64,000 bases of DNA from Nissolia schottii. Taxonomy: Eukaryota; Streptophyta; Magnoliopsida; Fabales; Fabaceae. Position 1 is the stretch's first letter, and each line of letters begins with the position of its first letter. The notes under the pieces are model-generated. The model had not been told where the DNA came from. It did not search any database and worked only from the letters and a program-made list of their open reading frames with translations. The position numbers and the translations under genes were made by a program. This document shows, piece after piece, positions 48,407 through 59,721 of the stretch. The stretch is taken from positions 1,588,185 to 1,652,184 of the forward strand of contig QANU01093679.1 in NCBI GenBank assembly GCA_003254905.1, written 5' to 3'.

Positions 48407-49480
48407 CTAAGTATCAGAGTGTGGCGATATAGGATGAGGGTCAGACGGTCTAGGATAAGGGCCAGCTGACGTGCCAGCCTGTAATGGATAAGTATATGGG
48501 GGCGGTAAGCATACACTGATGGTGGGTAAGAATGTGGTGGTGGTGGTAGTGGTGAAGGGTAAGGGTAAGGGTATGATGGTGGTGGGTAAGGTTATGGAGG
48601 ATATGAATATCAATAATGATATGGTGGTGGATAATAGTTTGGTGGTGGAGGATATGGACCAACTGATGAGTGAAATGGTGAGTTAGCATCATCAATATTA
48701 GTTGTGGCGATGACCTCATGGTGAGCACTTTGGTGGCTTGAAGACTCAAATGTTTCAGTATTATGAACTCGTCTTCTTCCATTTGCTAATCCAGTTCTTC
48801 TTCTATGATGTGTCCTTGAGCCTTAGTTATCGTCAGCAGGTGGTGGTAGAATGTTAGTCATAGAAGAAGAAGCTAACTGAAGTTGTTCCCTTGAAATTCG
48901 ATCATGCTCCTGTAATGTAGATAGGATAGCCTCAGCTGATGTTCGAATGTTGTCCATGTTAAATGTAGAGTGAGGATCAATAGACCAAAGATGTTGTTCT
49001 GCAATGTCAGCCTAACAAGTTGAAATAGCAATAATTATCATCAATAATACAAAATAATTTTTTTTAATTATTAACATAAAACTTACCACAACTCCTAGAG
49101 TCACTGAAGTGTGACCAATCCAACGTCGAGTTACTTTTTTATACCATTGCATGTATTCTGAACGTGCAGTAAGAGACATAGGCAATGGTCTCTGGCTAAC
49201 AATTCACGTTCGATGATCATCCCAATAGGCAATATATTGCCTATGCACTTCTGGCCAATATTAGTCTGTCTTTCCGGCTAGGGTGATGTTATGCAAATGA
49301 TCCGACTGATGTGGCCTCCCTGGTATAGGTTGATCTGTACCAAACTGAAGCATAACTCTATCAGGTTGGTGCCACTCAACTATGAAAAAGCATATCAAAG
49401 GGACTGTTGCTCGCCTTATGTCTTCCCCTGCCATGCGAAAGTCAAGATTCATGTCCTACAAAATTTCGGTCAACAAGATT
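48407..49480 (-). pseudogene. plant mobile domain (PMD) remnant and Pro/Tyr-rich tail
   Basis: The minus-strand frame at 49261-49452 reads VPLICFFIVEWHQPDRVMLQ, then FGTDQPIP and LHNITLAGKTD. After a stop and in the next frame it continues as YWPEVHRQYIAYWDDH and YMQWYKKVTRRWIGHTS. This is the C-terminal half of the plant mobile domain known from MAIN/MAIL1 and 'phosphatase 7 long form' proteins and from transposons. A Pro/Tyr-rich low-complexity tail follows down to about 48430. The N-terminal half of the domain is missing and several stops interrupt it. In the intact relatives PMD proteins act in silencing or gene expression in the nucleus. Confidence 0.75.
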
Positions 49481-49580
49481 CACGTCCTACAAAATTATTA
49501 CAAATGTTTTTAGTATTGATCTAACTAAAATAAACAATTATGGATACTTTAAATGACAGAAACAAATTTATTACCTATGC

Positions 49581-51403
49581 TCTTCAAAGAGTTCTTCAAT
49601 GACACATTGTGAAACTTGCTGTTAAAATTACTGCCAATATGACATAAACAGTACACATGATATGCATGAGGTGGTTGTCATTCAAGGTTAACATTATCCA
49701 CTACTGCTATGATACTCTTATGTCGATTAGATATCAAACATATTTCTTGTTCTCATGTGACATGTTCACAAATGCAAGATAAGAACCAATTCCAAGCTTC
49801 CTTTGTTTCCTCATCAACAATAACAGATGCAAGAGGTAATGGTCTTTGGCTTCCATCTTGTGTAGTTGAAATCAACAATTTTTATTTATATTTTTCATAT
49901 AAATGAGTCCCATCAATCTGAATAAATAAATTGCAAAATCGAAATCTAAGCACACATGGTTTGAAAGTCCAAAACAAGCAAACAAACATTTGCTTTGATT
50001 GATCAACTCGATTATGTACTGAATAGTCATTAGTTTCCAACAACACCACAGTGTTTGCCATAAAATGTTTCATGGCCTCTAACCATCTAGGTAACCTCTC
50101 ATAAGATTCTTCCCAATCACCAAAAATCTCAATAGATGCTCTTTGCTTCGCCAACCAAGCTTTTTGATGTAACAAATTATATCCAAATATACTTTTAATC
50201 CTCTCAAGTAACAAACATATCTCAACATCAGGTTGTGTTCTAACCATGCCTTGTATATACCTTTGGACCAAAACAGATCGCAACGTCTTATGATCTTGTA
50301 TCATAGAAATGTTTACACAAGTGTGTGGTCCATTATATTGAGAAAATTTCCGCTTATTACACCTCTTACTGTTAATAGCCCTAACTCTCTAATTGCAAGA
50401 AGCCCCAAATTGAGAACACTTAGCAGTTAGCCTTTGTGTATCAGACAATTCAACTTTATAATCTCGATGCCTTCTAATTGAATAATGATCTAAAGTTGAC
50501 TTCAAAACATCTTTTGTTGGAAATTGCAATCCAACAAACATTTCTTCTTGTGAACTCCAAGTGTCATACTCAACAAATCAAGTGGTCTCATCATTAGCAA
50601 ATGCATCCCAATTAATTTCTGAAAATTGAGGACAAGGAGGCTTAAATGCATTTTCAGGAATAACATTAGCTGAATGGACATTGTTAGTGAAAACACCAAT
50701 TGGAGGGTCATTGTTACGAACAAAGTGAATTGGAGAAACTTGATGCACATAACAAATGCATCGACCTCGTCTTCTGAATCCATACTTAAATCATCATCAT
50801 CATCATTAACAGTAGCAGGTAAATACTCTTTGTCATCACTTGTACCAGATAACACTTCTCTCATTAGTGTATTTTCACATTGAGATAAGTTCACACAAAC
50901 AACAAGTTAAGTCATATTGGATGAAGATGTAAATGAAGAATGAAAAGTTGGAGGATTTTGAGATAGGGTCACATCTTCTTGAAATAGAGGAGGAAAATAT
51001 GTCATTGACGGTTAAGTGTTGATAAGGTTTGAAGGATCACTCTCAATTTTCATATGAGTCTCTCCCTCTCTTCTTTCTACCTCGATAAACACTTCTGTAG
51101 AAGCTAAATATGAATTTTGTCCAAAAGCATCTATCATGCATGTAACATCTTCATCATCAAACACATCAACACCAATAGATTTCAACCCATCACCTGACCC
51201 TTGTAGTAGTCGAAAAAGAATTCTTGATACAAATTGATTCTCTTGTAACCTTAATTTCAGACAATTTTTTTCTTCAAATTATCTAAACACATACCAATCT
51301 TAATCATCATAGATGTCGGATTAGGACTATCATACATAAACCCATGTTCACCTCCATACATTCTCCCATTAGAATAAATGAGCACAATAAGAGATTTCTT
51401 CAT
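49581..51403 (-). pseudogene. MULE transposase remnant
   Basis: Starts MKKSLIVLIYSNGRMYGG, the usual MULE N-terminus. Then come FDDEDVTCMIDAFG, an acidic stretch (DDDDDLSMDSEDEVDAF), the MuDR DNA-binding-type region (HRDYKVELSDTQRLTAKCSQ), a 140-codon open block at 49882-50304 and the first catalytic site in IQIDGTHLYEKYK. A stop follows directly; the frame resumes with RPLPLASVIVDEETKEAWNW, FLSCICEHV, a stop, and ICLISNRHKSI. In active MULEs this last motif is ISDRH, so the second catalytic Asp is Asn here (codon at 49726-49728). The C-terminal part with the SWIM zinc finger is absent. Dead copy. Confidence 0.82.
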
Positions 51404-51884
51404 TTTCTAATTTTGAATAAAACACATTCTATGTCAAACATACGATTAACGCCAATACAAAAATATATTCAAACATTTAAAATTCAGACCAATAGAAATA
51501 CTAAATAGCATATTAATTAGCTAGTCACGAATTCAATACTATACTACCCTATGCATCAATCTATCATAAATTGCTTGGCAAACTATAACATTTATATAAG
51601 CAATTTAAAGATTACATTTAAAAAAATTTATGTAATTCACACATACTAGTTAAACCATAAATTTAGAAGAAAAAAAATAATAGCATTATAATAAATTAAA
51701 ACTTACAAGGCTGCCACACAAATTGAATAAGCTATTCCTAGCATTCGACAACCCAATAGTGAAGAGAGAATTTGGATTCTAGAGAGAGGATGGATTTGTA
51801 GAGAGAGAGAACTAAATTTTAAAAAATGAGAATGAGTGAAGTGGTTTGGGGTGGTGGGGTTGGTTTATTGGGCCTGAATGCAAA

Positions 51885-52165
51885 TTCATCAAACCGGTTG
51901 GCGAATATAGTGGTGATGTGGCTTCTAGGTTGGTGATTTTCACTGTGATTCACCTAGCGGATTGGCGATTTCCACTGTGATTCGCCAAGCTCATTAGCGA
52001 ATTTGGCCTTGATTCGCCTAGCGGATTGGCGAATATGACGTGGCTTCGCCACGTGGCCACGAATGTCATGCTGGCCAAAACAGGTGTATTTTCTGTAATA
52101 TGTTTTGAAATAGGGGCATTTTTGTAATATATTTTATTAAGAGGGGCAATATAGTAAAAAAACTC
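51885..52165. repeat. right terminal inverted repeat of the MULE
   Basis: Inverse partner of 46583-46870. It holds the likely promoter-side end of the transposase, which reads inward on the minus strand from 51403. Confidence 0.9.
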
Positions 52166-52690
52166 TAAGATGACAACTAAACGTGACAACTTTTAGATAA
52201 TCACATTTACTGTGGAGTTTACCATGGACATCACATTTATTTGAGTAAAATTGTCTAAATGTTGTTACATTTAATTGACACCATAACATAACTCAATCAT
52301 GAAATTAGTAATTTATATATAGTAATGTATAAAATTCACACAAAATACTAGTCTAAAATAATATTTTTGTGATAGAGGTAGTAATATTAAGCAATCAAAA
52401 TCTATTGTTGCTAAAGCAATTTTTTTTTATAAAAAAAAAGGATAGCATAACAATTAAATATGACAACTTCTAAATAATCAAAACTTATTGTGGAGTCTAC
52501 CATGAACCTCACATCTATGTGAATAAAATAGTCTAAACGTTGTCACATTTAAGTGTCACCATAACACAACTCAATTATGAAATTAGTGATTTATATATTG
52601 TAATGTATAAAATTCACACTAAATACAGGTCTAAAAATTAAAAAAAAGAAAAAGAAATATGAGTCTATAATAATATTTCTGTTAGTTACG

Positions 52691-53817
52691 TTAATAATAA
52701 ATAGAGCGAACAACAAAATTTAAAATAATAAATTTTAATACATTTAACCAAAAATAATAAATAAAAGAATTTCGTGACATAAACAGAATCTCGAAAATTG
52801 GTAGAACTCAAACCATACTTAAGCTGGAAGTTAAATTTTTTTACATTTTTTGAACCCTTAACACAATTGTCATTCAAGATCCTAAAATGAATATGAGACC
52901 TTATCTTAACTTTACAAACCGAACATGGCATTGGTGTGAGAACCAACCCCCTTCCCTTTCAGGCTTTAACCATCGAAGCTTCTGGAAAACAGCCACAGTC
53001 TCACCCACTCTCCTCGAGAATATCCCATTCACATATCATTCTTCTGGTCAATCGCTAATTTCATTTATTTTTTATTGTAACGACTAACTAATTATTTAAT
53101 TATGCATATAATATATAATAAAATAACAAAGTTATTGCTTTTATTACTGAAATTTACAAGAAATTAATTAAATGAAATCATTAATATGAAACGCACCAAA
53201 AATACAGTGACAGTATGACGTGACATGAATAATATTAAAATATTATTATTATTACTGGGGAAACCAAATCTGAAGCGTATTGTGGCCATAATAATGTTGT
53301 CAATACATAGATTAAAGAGAGAAACAGAGAAGTCAAATTAAGATACCCCTCAATATACGAAAAAAAGCAGATACAGTTGGGGGGTGCCACCCAATAGGAA
53401 TGGGGAAAGAGATCCGTGATCCGATTGGAAAAAGACACTTTTAAACTGGAAAAGAAAAAAAGAAAGCAGTGAAAAGAAGAGTTTACAGTACAGATTCTAA
53501 TTCTACACGAGATGAATATGAAGAAAAGCCCCCCAATAGTGCTTTTTTTCTTTTAGTCTTTTAAAGAAGGGGGCCTTTCTCTAGCAGAGACAAATCTTCA
53601 GGTCCACATGCTCTGCATCAGGCTTCCAAGTTGCAACAGATCAACGGTTGCAGCTGCTCCAATCAGTTCGTACAGATTCATCTTGCCTAATAATCGACGG
53701 TTCCCAAATATTCGCTAATCATTATTCTACGATTCCCAACAATACTACAAGAGTGAGTGAGTGAGAGAGACCCACCCCTGCACCCTCTCCTCCTCCTCTT
53801 TCCTTTTTTGCGCACTA
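52691..53817. other. gene-free stretch downstream of the COL gene
   Basis: AT-rich to about 53450. The last 250-300 bp before the COL stop codon is more GC-rich and likely holds its 3' untranslated region. No other gene. Confidence 0.5.
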
Positions 53818-55086
53818 CTAAAACGACGGAACGACGCCGTACTGGTTGTCCAGCATGAGAGAGCCGGGGACGGCAGCTGCGGGGCTGTAGAGGTGGTGGT
53901 CCACCTCCGACTCGATTTCGGTTCGCTTAGCGAACCGGCCTTTGATCCTGGGCCGGGTTTCGGCGTAAGCCTTCCGCGAAGCGTATCGAATGGTCTTCTC
54001 GAACTTGCGGTTCTTCCTCTTCTCCCTGTACCTCAGAACCCTCGCCTCCCGGTCCAGCCCGCACAGCTGCGTCGCTCCGCCGCCGCTCCCCGCCGACACC
54101 ATCCCGCTCGAGTCGGAGCAGTTCCCTCCGAACGAGTACGACATCTCCGACACCGTGTTCCCGTCTGGCACTACTCCCACATCAAGCGAAGACGACGAAA
54201 CCTGCTACATATTAAACAAAAATTTTAAAACTCTCAATCAGGATCGGTGTTAATTCAAATTTTCAACTGAAATTTTATGAATAAAACGATTGGATTAGTG
54301 ATTCTTAACACTTACGCTTTGGCTAATTGACTGTGACGGGTAATTGAAGGAGGAGAGCTTCGATCTGCAAAAATCGATGTCGAAGCAGCTACCTTCATTC
54401 ATCAACGGGGCGGGTGCGGGTGCGGGTGCGGGTGCGGGTCTGGTTTGAACCGGGACGACGCTGTCGTTTATGGCGCTGTTGTTGTTCTGGAAGGAGTTCG
54501 GGTAATCGAAATCAAGAAACGGATCCATTTCCGAGAAGAACATCTCCCTGGACTTGACGTCAGGGGCGTCCATGAGCTTCGATGCGAAATTCGGGTTCGG
54601 GATGAGCCAGGCCGCGTCGTCGCCGGCGAAGCCGTCGGGGGAGATCCCGTTGTCGGCGGCGGCAGTGGCGGGGTCAGTGGGGACGACGAAGCCGAAGGCA
54701 GCGGAGGCCTTGACTATGGACTCGGCAGAGTCGTAGAAGGGCTCGACGGGGACGCGCTCGTGGCGGCGTGCGAGGGGGTTCGCGGAGTGGATGTCAGAGT
54801 CGCACGTGACGCAGAGGGCTGCGGCGTCGGCCTTGCACGTGACCGCGGCTGGGGCCTGCTCGCAAACCTCGCACATCCAGACGCGCTCGTGGCTCGAAGC
54901 CAGCTTGTTGGCGCAGTGGATCTTGGAGTCGCAGGCGATGCAGAGGAACGCCGAGTCGGGGCGGCAGAAGAGCGCCGCCGAAGCCAGCTTGCACGAGTCA
55001 CACGGCTTCGGCGGCACGCTCCAGCCGCTCCTGAATCCCTTGAAACCTCCTCTCTCAATTCCCCCCATCTCTCGCCGTTTTCCCAC
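53818..55086 (-). CDS. COL5: CONSTANS-like B-box/CCT transcription regulator, COL5 type
   Basis: Two exons on the minus strand: 55086-54316 and 54201-53818, joined by a GTAAG...CAG intron of 114 bp in phase 0; 384 residues. Two B-box zinc fingers are intact: residues 29-68 ([19 protein letters not shown]...) and 72-111 ([20 protein letters not shown]...). The CCT domain lies at about 308-350 ([20 protein letters not shown]). The middle carries NSFQNN, a VPVQT motif and [20 protein letters not shown], and the tail ends YGVVPSF. All are shared with Arabidopsis COL5 and its group I relatives, nuclear regulators of light-dependent flowering and growth. A hexanucleotide repeat (54409-54440) codes an Ala-Pro run. 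The start at 55086 is the first ATG; a second lies at codon 7 and may be the true one. Antisense frames of up to 215 codons are shadows of the GC-rich exon. Confidence 0.95.
54409..54440 (-). repeat. (GGGTGC)n coding minisatellite in COL exon 1
   Basis: About five hexamer units coding an alternating Ala-Pro run between VPVQT and the CFDIDFC motif. Repeats of this sort vary in length between alleles. Confidence 0.85.
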
Positions 55087-56380
55087 TCTTAATTTCGAAA
55101 GGTAAAGTCACTTTCAATCAAACGTGCTTCTCTTGTGCGCGGTGTGAGGAGTGTGAAGAGGGTTTTTTGCAACTAAAATGTTGGAGGGGGGATGAGTTTT
55201 GATTTCTTTGGGTGCGGTTTTTCTATTATCTATGGGGGTGGTGACTGGTCATATTGAGGAAATCTAGGTGATGACGAATGAGTGCAAGACACGTGGGTGG
55301 TGTATTGGCCACAAAAATGGCTCGCTGAGGCCAACAAATATATTAGAATAGATAGATATGTATTGGGGAGTAGTAGTTGTCATCGTGTTGTGTCTGTGCC
55401 GACGTGGGGCCTCACACAGACATTGGATGCAATCAAAGGGATCAAAGATGAAATTATCGTCAGACACAATTGGGAAGAGGCGACATGCTCAAGTTGGCAC
55501 TCTAGGGGTAACAACTATCCGGCACATGGGAGGGTGCCAATAGATTTTTATTCCAAAAGGGGGGGCCTGGGGGAATGCCACTCATTTTTGGCTTCATTTG
55601 TAAATATTTCCCATTGCACTCGACTCCCTTTAATATTTGCAAGCAGTCTTGTCATTCACTCATAACTCAGAAACTTTGAATTTCTACACTTCTTGATGAT
55701 CTTGTACTACAGCATGGCTTTATAATTTGTTTCGCAAACCTTTTTCTTCCTTTTCAATGTATGCTCCCATTTTACTGAACCAAAGTTTCTTCTTGTTCTA
55801 CCTAGCCTACATTCCGAACGAAACGGAGAAGGTTAGACTAAGGGGTTGTGTTAGGACTACTTTCTCGTGTATTTGGGCATTGGAATGGATCCTCCTAACT
55901 CAAAGTCTTACAATGTGAGGTGAAGTGTGATATTTCGAGTGCTATATTTCACTATTAGTTGAGACTGTGAAATCTACACATAACATAAGTAACAAAGATT
56001 TTGATGATAAAATATCATATATGAACTCACATTACAAGATTCTCACTTGAGATGATCTAATCCTTTGGGCCTTTAATTTTTTTTCCATCGTTTCCATTCA
56101 TTTATCAAGGCAATGCCAAGAAAAATATTGAGCTCTGATTACAATACCTCCTCCTTATCACCAGCCTTTATTTTCTTGACCGTTGGGAGGTGTATAACAA
56201 GTCGATCACCAATTCACTCAAGATTGTATAAATGATAGAAGAATAATCAGGAAGGGGTTATAATCATAAATATTCTTCAATTACAAGACACTTGTAAAAT
56301 TACAAAAGCATTCATAGATTTGGAGTCATCTATTTCATTGCGGTCACTTGTCTTTATGAAAAATAGCATAAGTTCTTAAG
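55087..56380. other. presumed COL promoter and gene-free stretch
   Basis: The first several hundred bases upstream (minus strand sense) should hold the COL promoter. GC-richer phrases such as 'gccgacgtggggcc' at 55397-55410 stand out; no clear TATA box is seen. The frame at 55282-55665 shows no family motif. Confidence 0.45.
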
Positions 56381-56740
56381 GTTAATGTTGACGGGAATTC
56401 TCAATGTGATTAGGCTTGACAGGTTTTGGGGGTCTTATTAATGGGGATGATGAAAATTGGATTGTGAGTTTCAAAGGGACTATTGGCCATGCTAATAATC
56501 TCTTGCCTAAATTGTTTGTGATTCGTTTTGGCCTACAGGTTGCTTTGGATTTTGACTACCGATGGGTTTGGTGCGAGAATGACTCTATGGTGGTGATTCG
56601 CCTTATGAATTCTACTATTGTTGATCATATTTATCTTTTGGTGATTCATGACATTAAGGGTTAGGTTGCTAGAGATTGGGATGTCAAGATCTCCCATGTG
56701 CTTTGGGAAGGGAATGCTTGTATATTTAGAGAAAGAAAAA
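56381..56740 (+). pseudogene. LINE RNase H domain remnant
   Basis: The + strand reads VNVDGNSQCD, a stop and a frame change, then TGFGGLINGDDENWIVSFKG, VALDFDYRWVWCENDSMVVI, and after a stop RDWDVKISHVLWEGNACI. This is the RVT_3/RNase H domain of plant non-LTR retroelements (catalytic order D-G-S, E-x-DS). Stops and a missing surrounding polyprotein make it a dead fragment. Confidence 0.8.
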
Positions 56741-56956
56741 TGTTTAGGAAACTTACCTTTTAAAATTATTTATCCTCCTGACTTACTTCTATAAATGATA
56801 TTTAATAATTCCTATAATTTTGTTCATGAAAATATTAATCAGTGACATTTGTAAAAGTGGATAAGACTAAGAGAATAAGTATGTTGACGGGGTAGGTCTT
56901 GAAGCAATACCTTGTAAAGACGCTATAAAATGACTTGGGAAAAATGCAAGATATTT
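56741..56956. other. gene-free stretch
   Basis: Short AT-rich spacer, nothing seen. Confidence 0.4.
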
Positions 56957-58760
56957 GATGCAAGTGGTGCTACATGTACACCTAAAATTCTACCAACGTA
57001 CAACCACCAACATTTTTAATACATCCTGACCCACTACTAATGATGAAATCTCTCTCCACTTACTCATTCTCACCTACCCAGAATTGACTTAGACACACTC
57101 CTCAGGAACCTCTCACGAACAAACCAATTCCGCCTAAATCCCTAACCCCTTTCTCCTCTCTCACCATTTTGGTAGCACCGAACGGCCTCATCGCCGTCGA
57201 CGCCGGACATGTTCACCGCCCTCGACACCGAACGAACCGCCCTTAATGCCGAATGACTTTAATTCAATCACCACTCCCTATCACCGAACGACCTCCCTCA
57301 CGTCCTCCTCACAACTCTCTAATATTCACGTCGTGACCACACATGACGCCACAAACCCAATTTCCTCATGAACAAACTCAAGTACAATGTGCGAACAAAC
57401 CTATACAACAAGAATGAACAAACCCTGATACACAAATTGAACAAATTTGTACATGGAGAATGAACAAACCTATATGCACCTCTTTGAACAAATCTATACA
57501 ATTACAATGAACAAACCTTGAAACACTATATGAACAAACTTGTACATGGAGAATGAACAAACCTATATACACCTCACGAATAAACATATACAATTAGAAT
57601 GAACAAACCCTAGAACACAAATTAAACAAACCAGTACATGGAGAATGAACAAACCTGTATACACCTCATGAACAAACCTATGCAATTAGAATGAACAAAC
57701 TCATATACACATAGTGAATAAACTTGTATAAGTAGAATGAACAAACCCATAAACATTGCGTGAATAAACATATGCAACGAGTATGAACAAACTTATATAC
57801 GCTAGTTGAACAAACCCTTAAAATTATAATGAACAAACCCATACACACTTAGTGAACAGACAAGTATTCCTAGAATGAACAAACCTTGATGCATAAATTG
57901 AACAAACATGTACAACTGAAATGAACAAACCCATATACACACAATGAGCAAACCTTTACAACTAGAATGAACAATCCCAAGTCTAAACAGAACAATCCCT
58001 TTGTCTAGTGCGAGATGTATGGTGACTTGCGCTAGAAACCTTTACAGGGGATTCAAACTTGCTCTTTAGAACCTTCATCTCGCATGAGTTGCAGTCCTGA
58101 TTCCTACGTTTTGTGCGAGATGTATCTATAAAATATTAGTGTTTGTTCATGCATGGTATTACAGTTTGTTCATTGTCAATATATTGCTTTGTTCAACATG
58201 AATGTATGAGTTTGTTCAACATTGATATTAATGCAGTATATGGGTTTGTTTATATTGAATATGAGGTAAACGTTCATGCATTGTATTAGAGTTTGTTCAT
58301 TGGCAATAGAAGGCAATTGATATTGCAGTGTATAACACTCAACCAACGGTGTTTTTTCCCTGCGGCAGACAGGTATGACGAATGAGAAACGATGGTTGGC
58401 TATGCGAGATGACGAACCTCACGTTGATGGTAGAGAGAAAAGAGATAGAAAAAAATGCACGAATAGAGAGAAATGATCGAGAGAGATGGGGGTTGTGGGA
58501 TAGAGAGAAACAAGAGGGACTTGAGAGATGAAGGAGAGACGGATAGAGAGAAACGAGACCGAGAGATCGAGAGAGATGAAATGGAATGTGAAAGAGAACT
58601 GGACCGTGAGAGAGAAAAGAGAGTTGGACTGTTGTGTGAGAGAGGGGAACGTGAGTTGAGAGAGTGAGTGATAGAGAGAAATACAAATCCTTATACATAT
58701 AAAACTTGGTTGGCTGTATGGTGACACCAATTTTAGTGTACACCAAGACTTTTTGATTTT
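56957..58760. mobile_element. minisatellite-filled element, non-autonomous
   Basis: Left 'gtggtgctacatgtacacctaaaatt' and the complement of the right end 'cttggtgtacactaaaattgg' are imperfect inverted ends, alike those of 32811-33893. Inside are the 23-bp tandem array (57370-57990), a unique centre with two 'tgcgagatgtat' repeats (58011, 58112), an opposite-orientation stretch of gtttgttc units (58138-58310) and a GA-rich tract (58430-58680). No transposase. Frames read across it are low-complexity. Confidence 0.5.
57370..57990. repeat. 23-bp tandem minisatellite, about 27 units
   Basis: Nearly every unit starts gaacaaac and is 23 bp long, for example gaacaaacctatacaacaagaat. Many units recur every fourth position (variants ending tagaat, acaaatt, ggagaat, cctca.), giving a higher-order period near 92 bp. 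The ORFs read across it on the minus strand are repeat products only. Confidence 0.92.
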
Positions 58761-59721
58761 ATTTAGGGTGGTTTCTCGCATGCCCTATAGAATAAATATC
58801 TTTTCTACTAATTTGTTTATTTTTTTTTATAATTTTTAGAACTAAATCCTTCAAATTTTGTTATTATTTTATATTTTATATGATCGTAACAAACTTTTCA
58901 CTAGTCAAATTATTGAATTTATGTCATATTAAATCACAAAATAATAACAAAATTCAACAAATTTAGTCATAACAATTGTAAAAAAAAAAATTAATAGAAT
59001 AGATATTTACCTCATGAAACATATGACAAATCACATTTTCCTTTATTTAGCACGTATATATAGTAGGTGTTTTCGTGAGTTTTTAGCGTGTGGTTAGATA
59101 TGGATTTTTTTCATATAAAAAAGAATTACCCTATTTACCATGTGGTTAGATAGAGACATAAAGCAGATATTTTCGTGTCGAAAAAAGAAAAAGATATGAT
59201 TTTTTTTCATGATATTTTCAATCCTAATTTATGGGATAGTTTTACGCCACATAAATGCATTGATATCATTTTAAAAGTAATAAGAAATACGTAGAAATAC
59301 TTCTGTATATCTGTATAACATGCTAAATTTAACATAAATAAATATATAATTAATTTGTCTTTTTGTCGTATTACAGGATGGGATAAATATTAAGAGTAAT
59401 TCCAATTTGACGACACGATCATATAGAAGTAGTATCACCAATGATATGCACCGTTTAGATATGGGGATTAAGTAAATATCAATGGGAAGAGGTACAAAGT
59501 AAATATGGTATAATGGGTGTCATAATCATTTCCATCCTTTGCACTCACAATGGAAAGTCAAATAAGGCGAAGAGAGATTGGAAAATGACATCCTAGAGGG
59601 GACCATTTGTTTTCATTGGGATAACAAAGATATTGAGCGAGCCTCTCAAGAGACGCTACAGTTGAAAATGGCATCACTTAAAAGTGCCTATTTTCTTATC
59701 CTCTGTCCAAAACTTTCTTTT
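58761..59721. other. gene-free AT-rich DNA
   Basis: No gene or clear repeat. An (AT) and poly-A rich segment is at 58805-59000. Confidence 0.5.

Larger units (their letters stand above)
46583..52165 (-). mobile_element. Mutator-like element (MULE) with plant mobile domain
   Basis: 5583 bp. Long terminal inverted repeats: 46583-46870 and 51885-52165, roughly 90% alike by eye, starting gagttttttactatattgcc and containing a self-complementary part around 'ccacgtggcgaagccacgt'. The 9-bp target duplication is taagatgat (46574-46582) / taagatgac (52166-52174), one mismatch. The minus strand encodes remains of a MULE transposase followed by a plant mobile domain. The left 1.5 kb (46871-48400) is non-coding; it includes a GC-richer patch at 47755-47890. 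Stops and a catalytic change show it cannot move by itself. Confidence 0.9.
46512..52690. repeat. tandem segmental duplication (about 280 bp) with one copy split by the MULE
   Basis: Copy 1 is 46512-46582 plus 52175-52390, and copy 2 is about 52391-52690. Shared blocks: 'aagcaatcaaaatctattg', 'tgtggagt.taccatg', 'cacatttaa', 'caccataaca.aactcaat.atga', 'aattcacac.aaatac'. Copy 2 has no insertion, so it shows the empty target (52443-52451, tagcataac). Confidence 0.82.

Noticed and set aside
54445..55092. 215-codon + strand frame over the COL gene
   Set aside because: Antisense shadow; the minus strand has intact B-boxes.
57319..57593. Cys/Phe/Arg-rich minus-strand frames
   Set aside because: They are translations of the 23-bp minisatellite, whose units lack stops in some frames.
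58339..58781. Ser/Leu/His-rich minus-strand frames of 120-135 codons
   Set aside because: Products of the GA-rich tract (CT on the other strand); no conserved domain.
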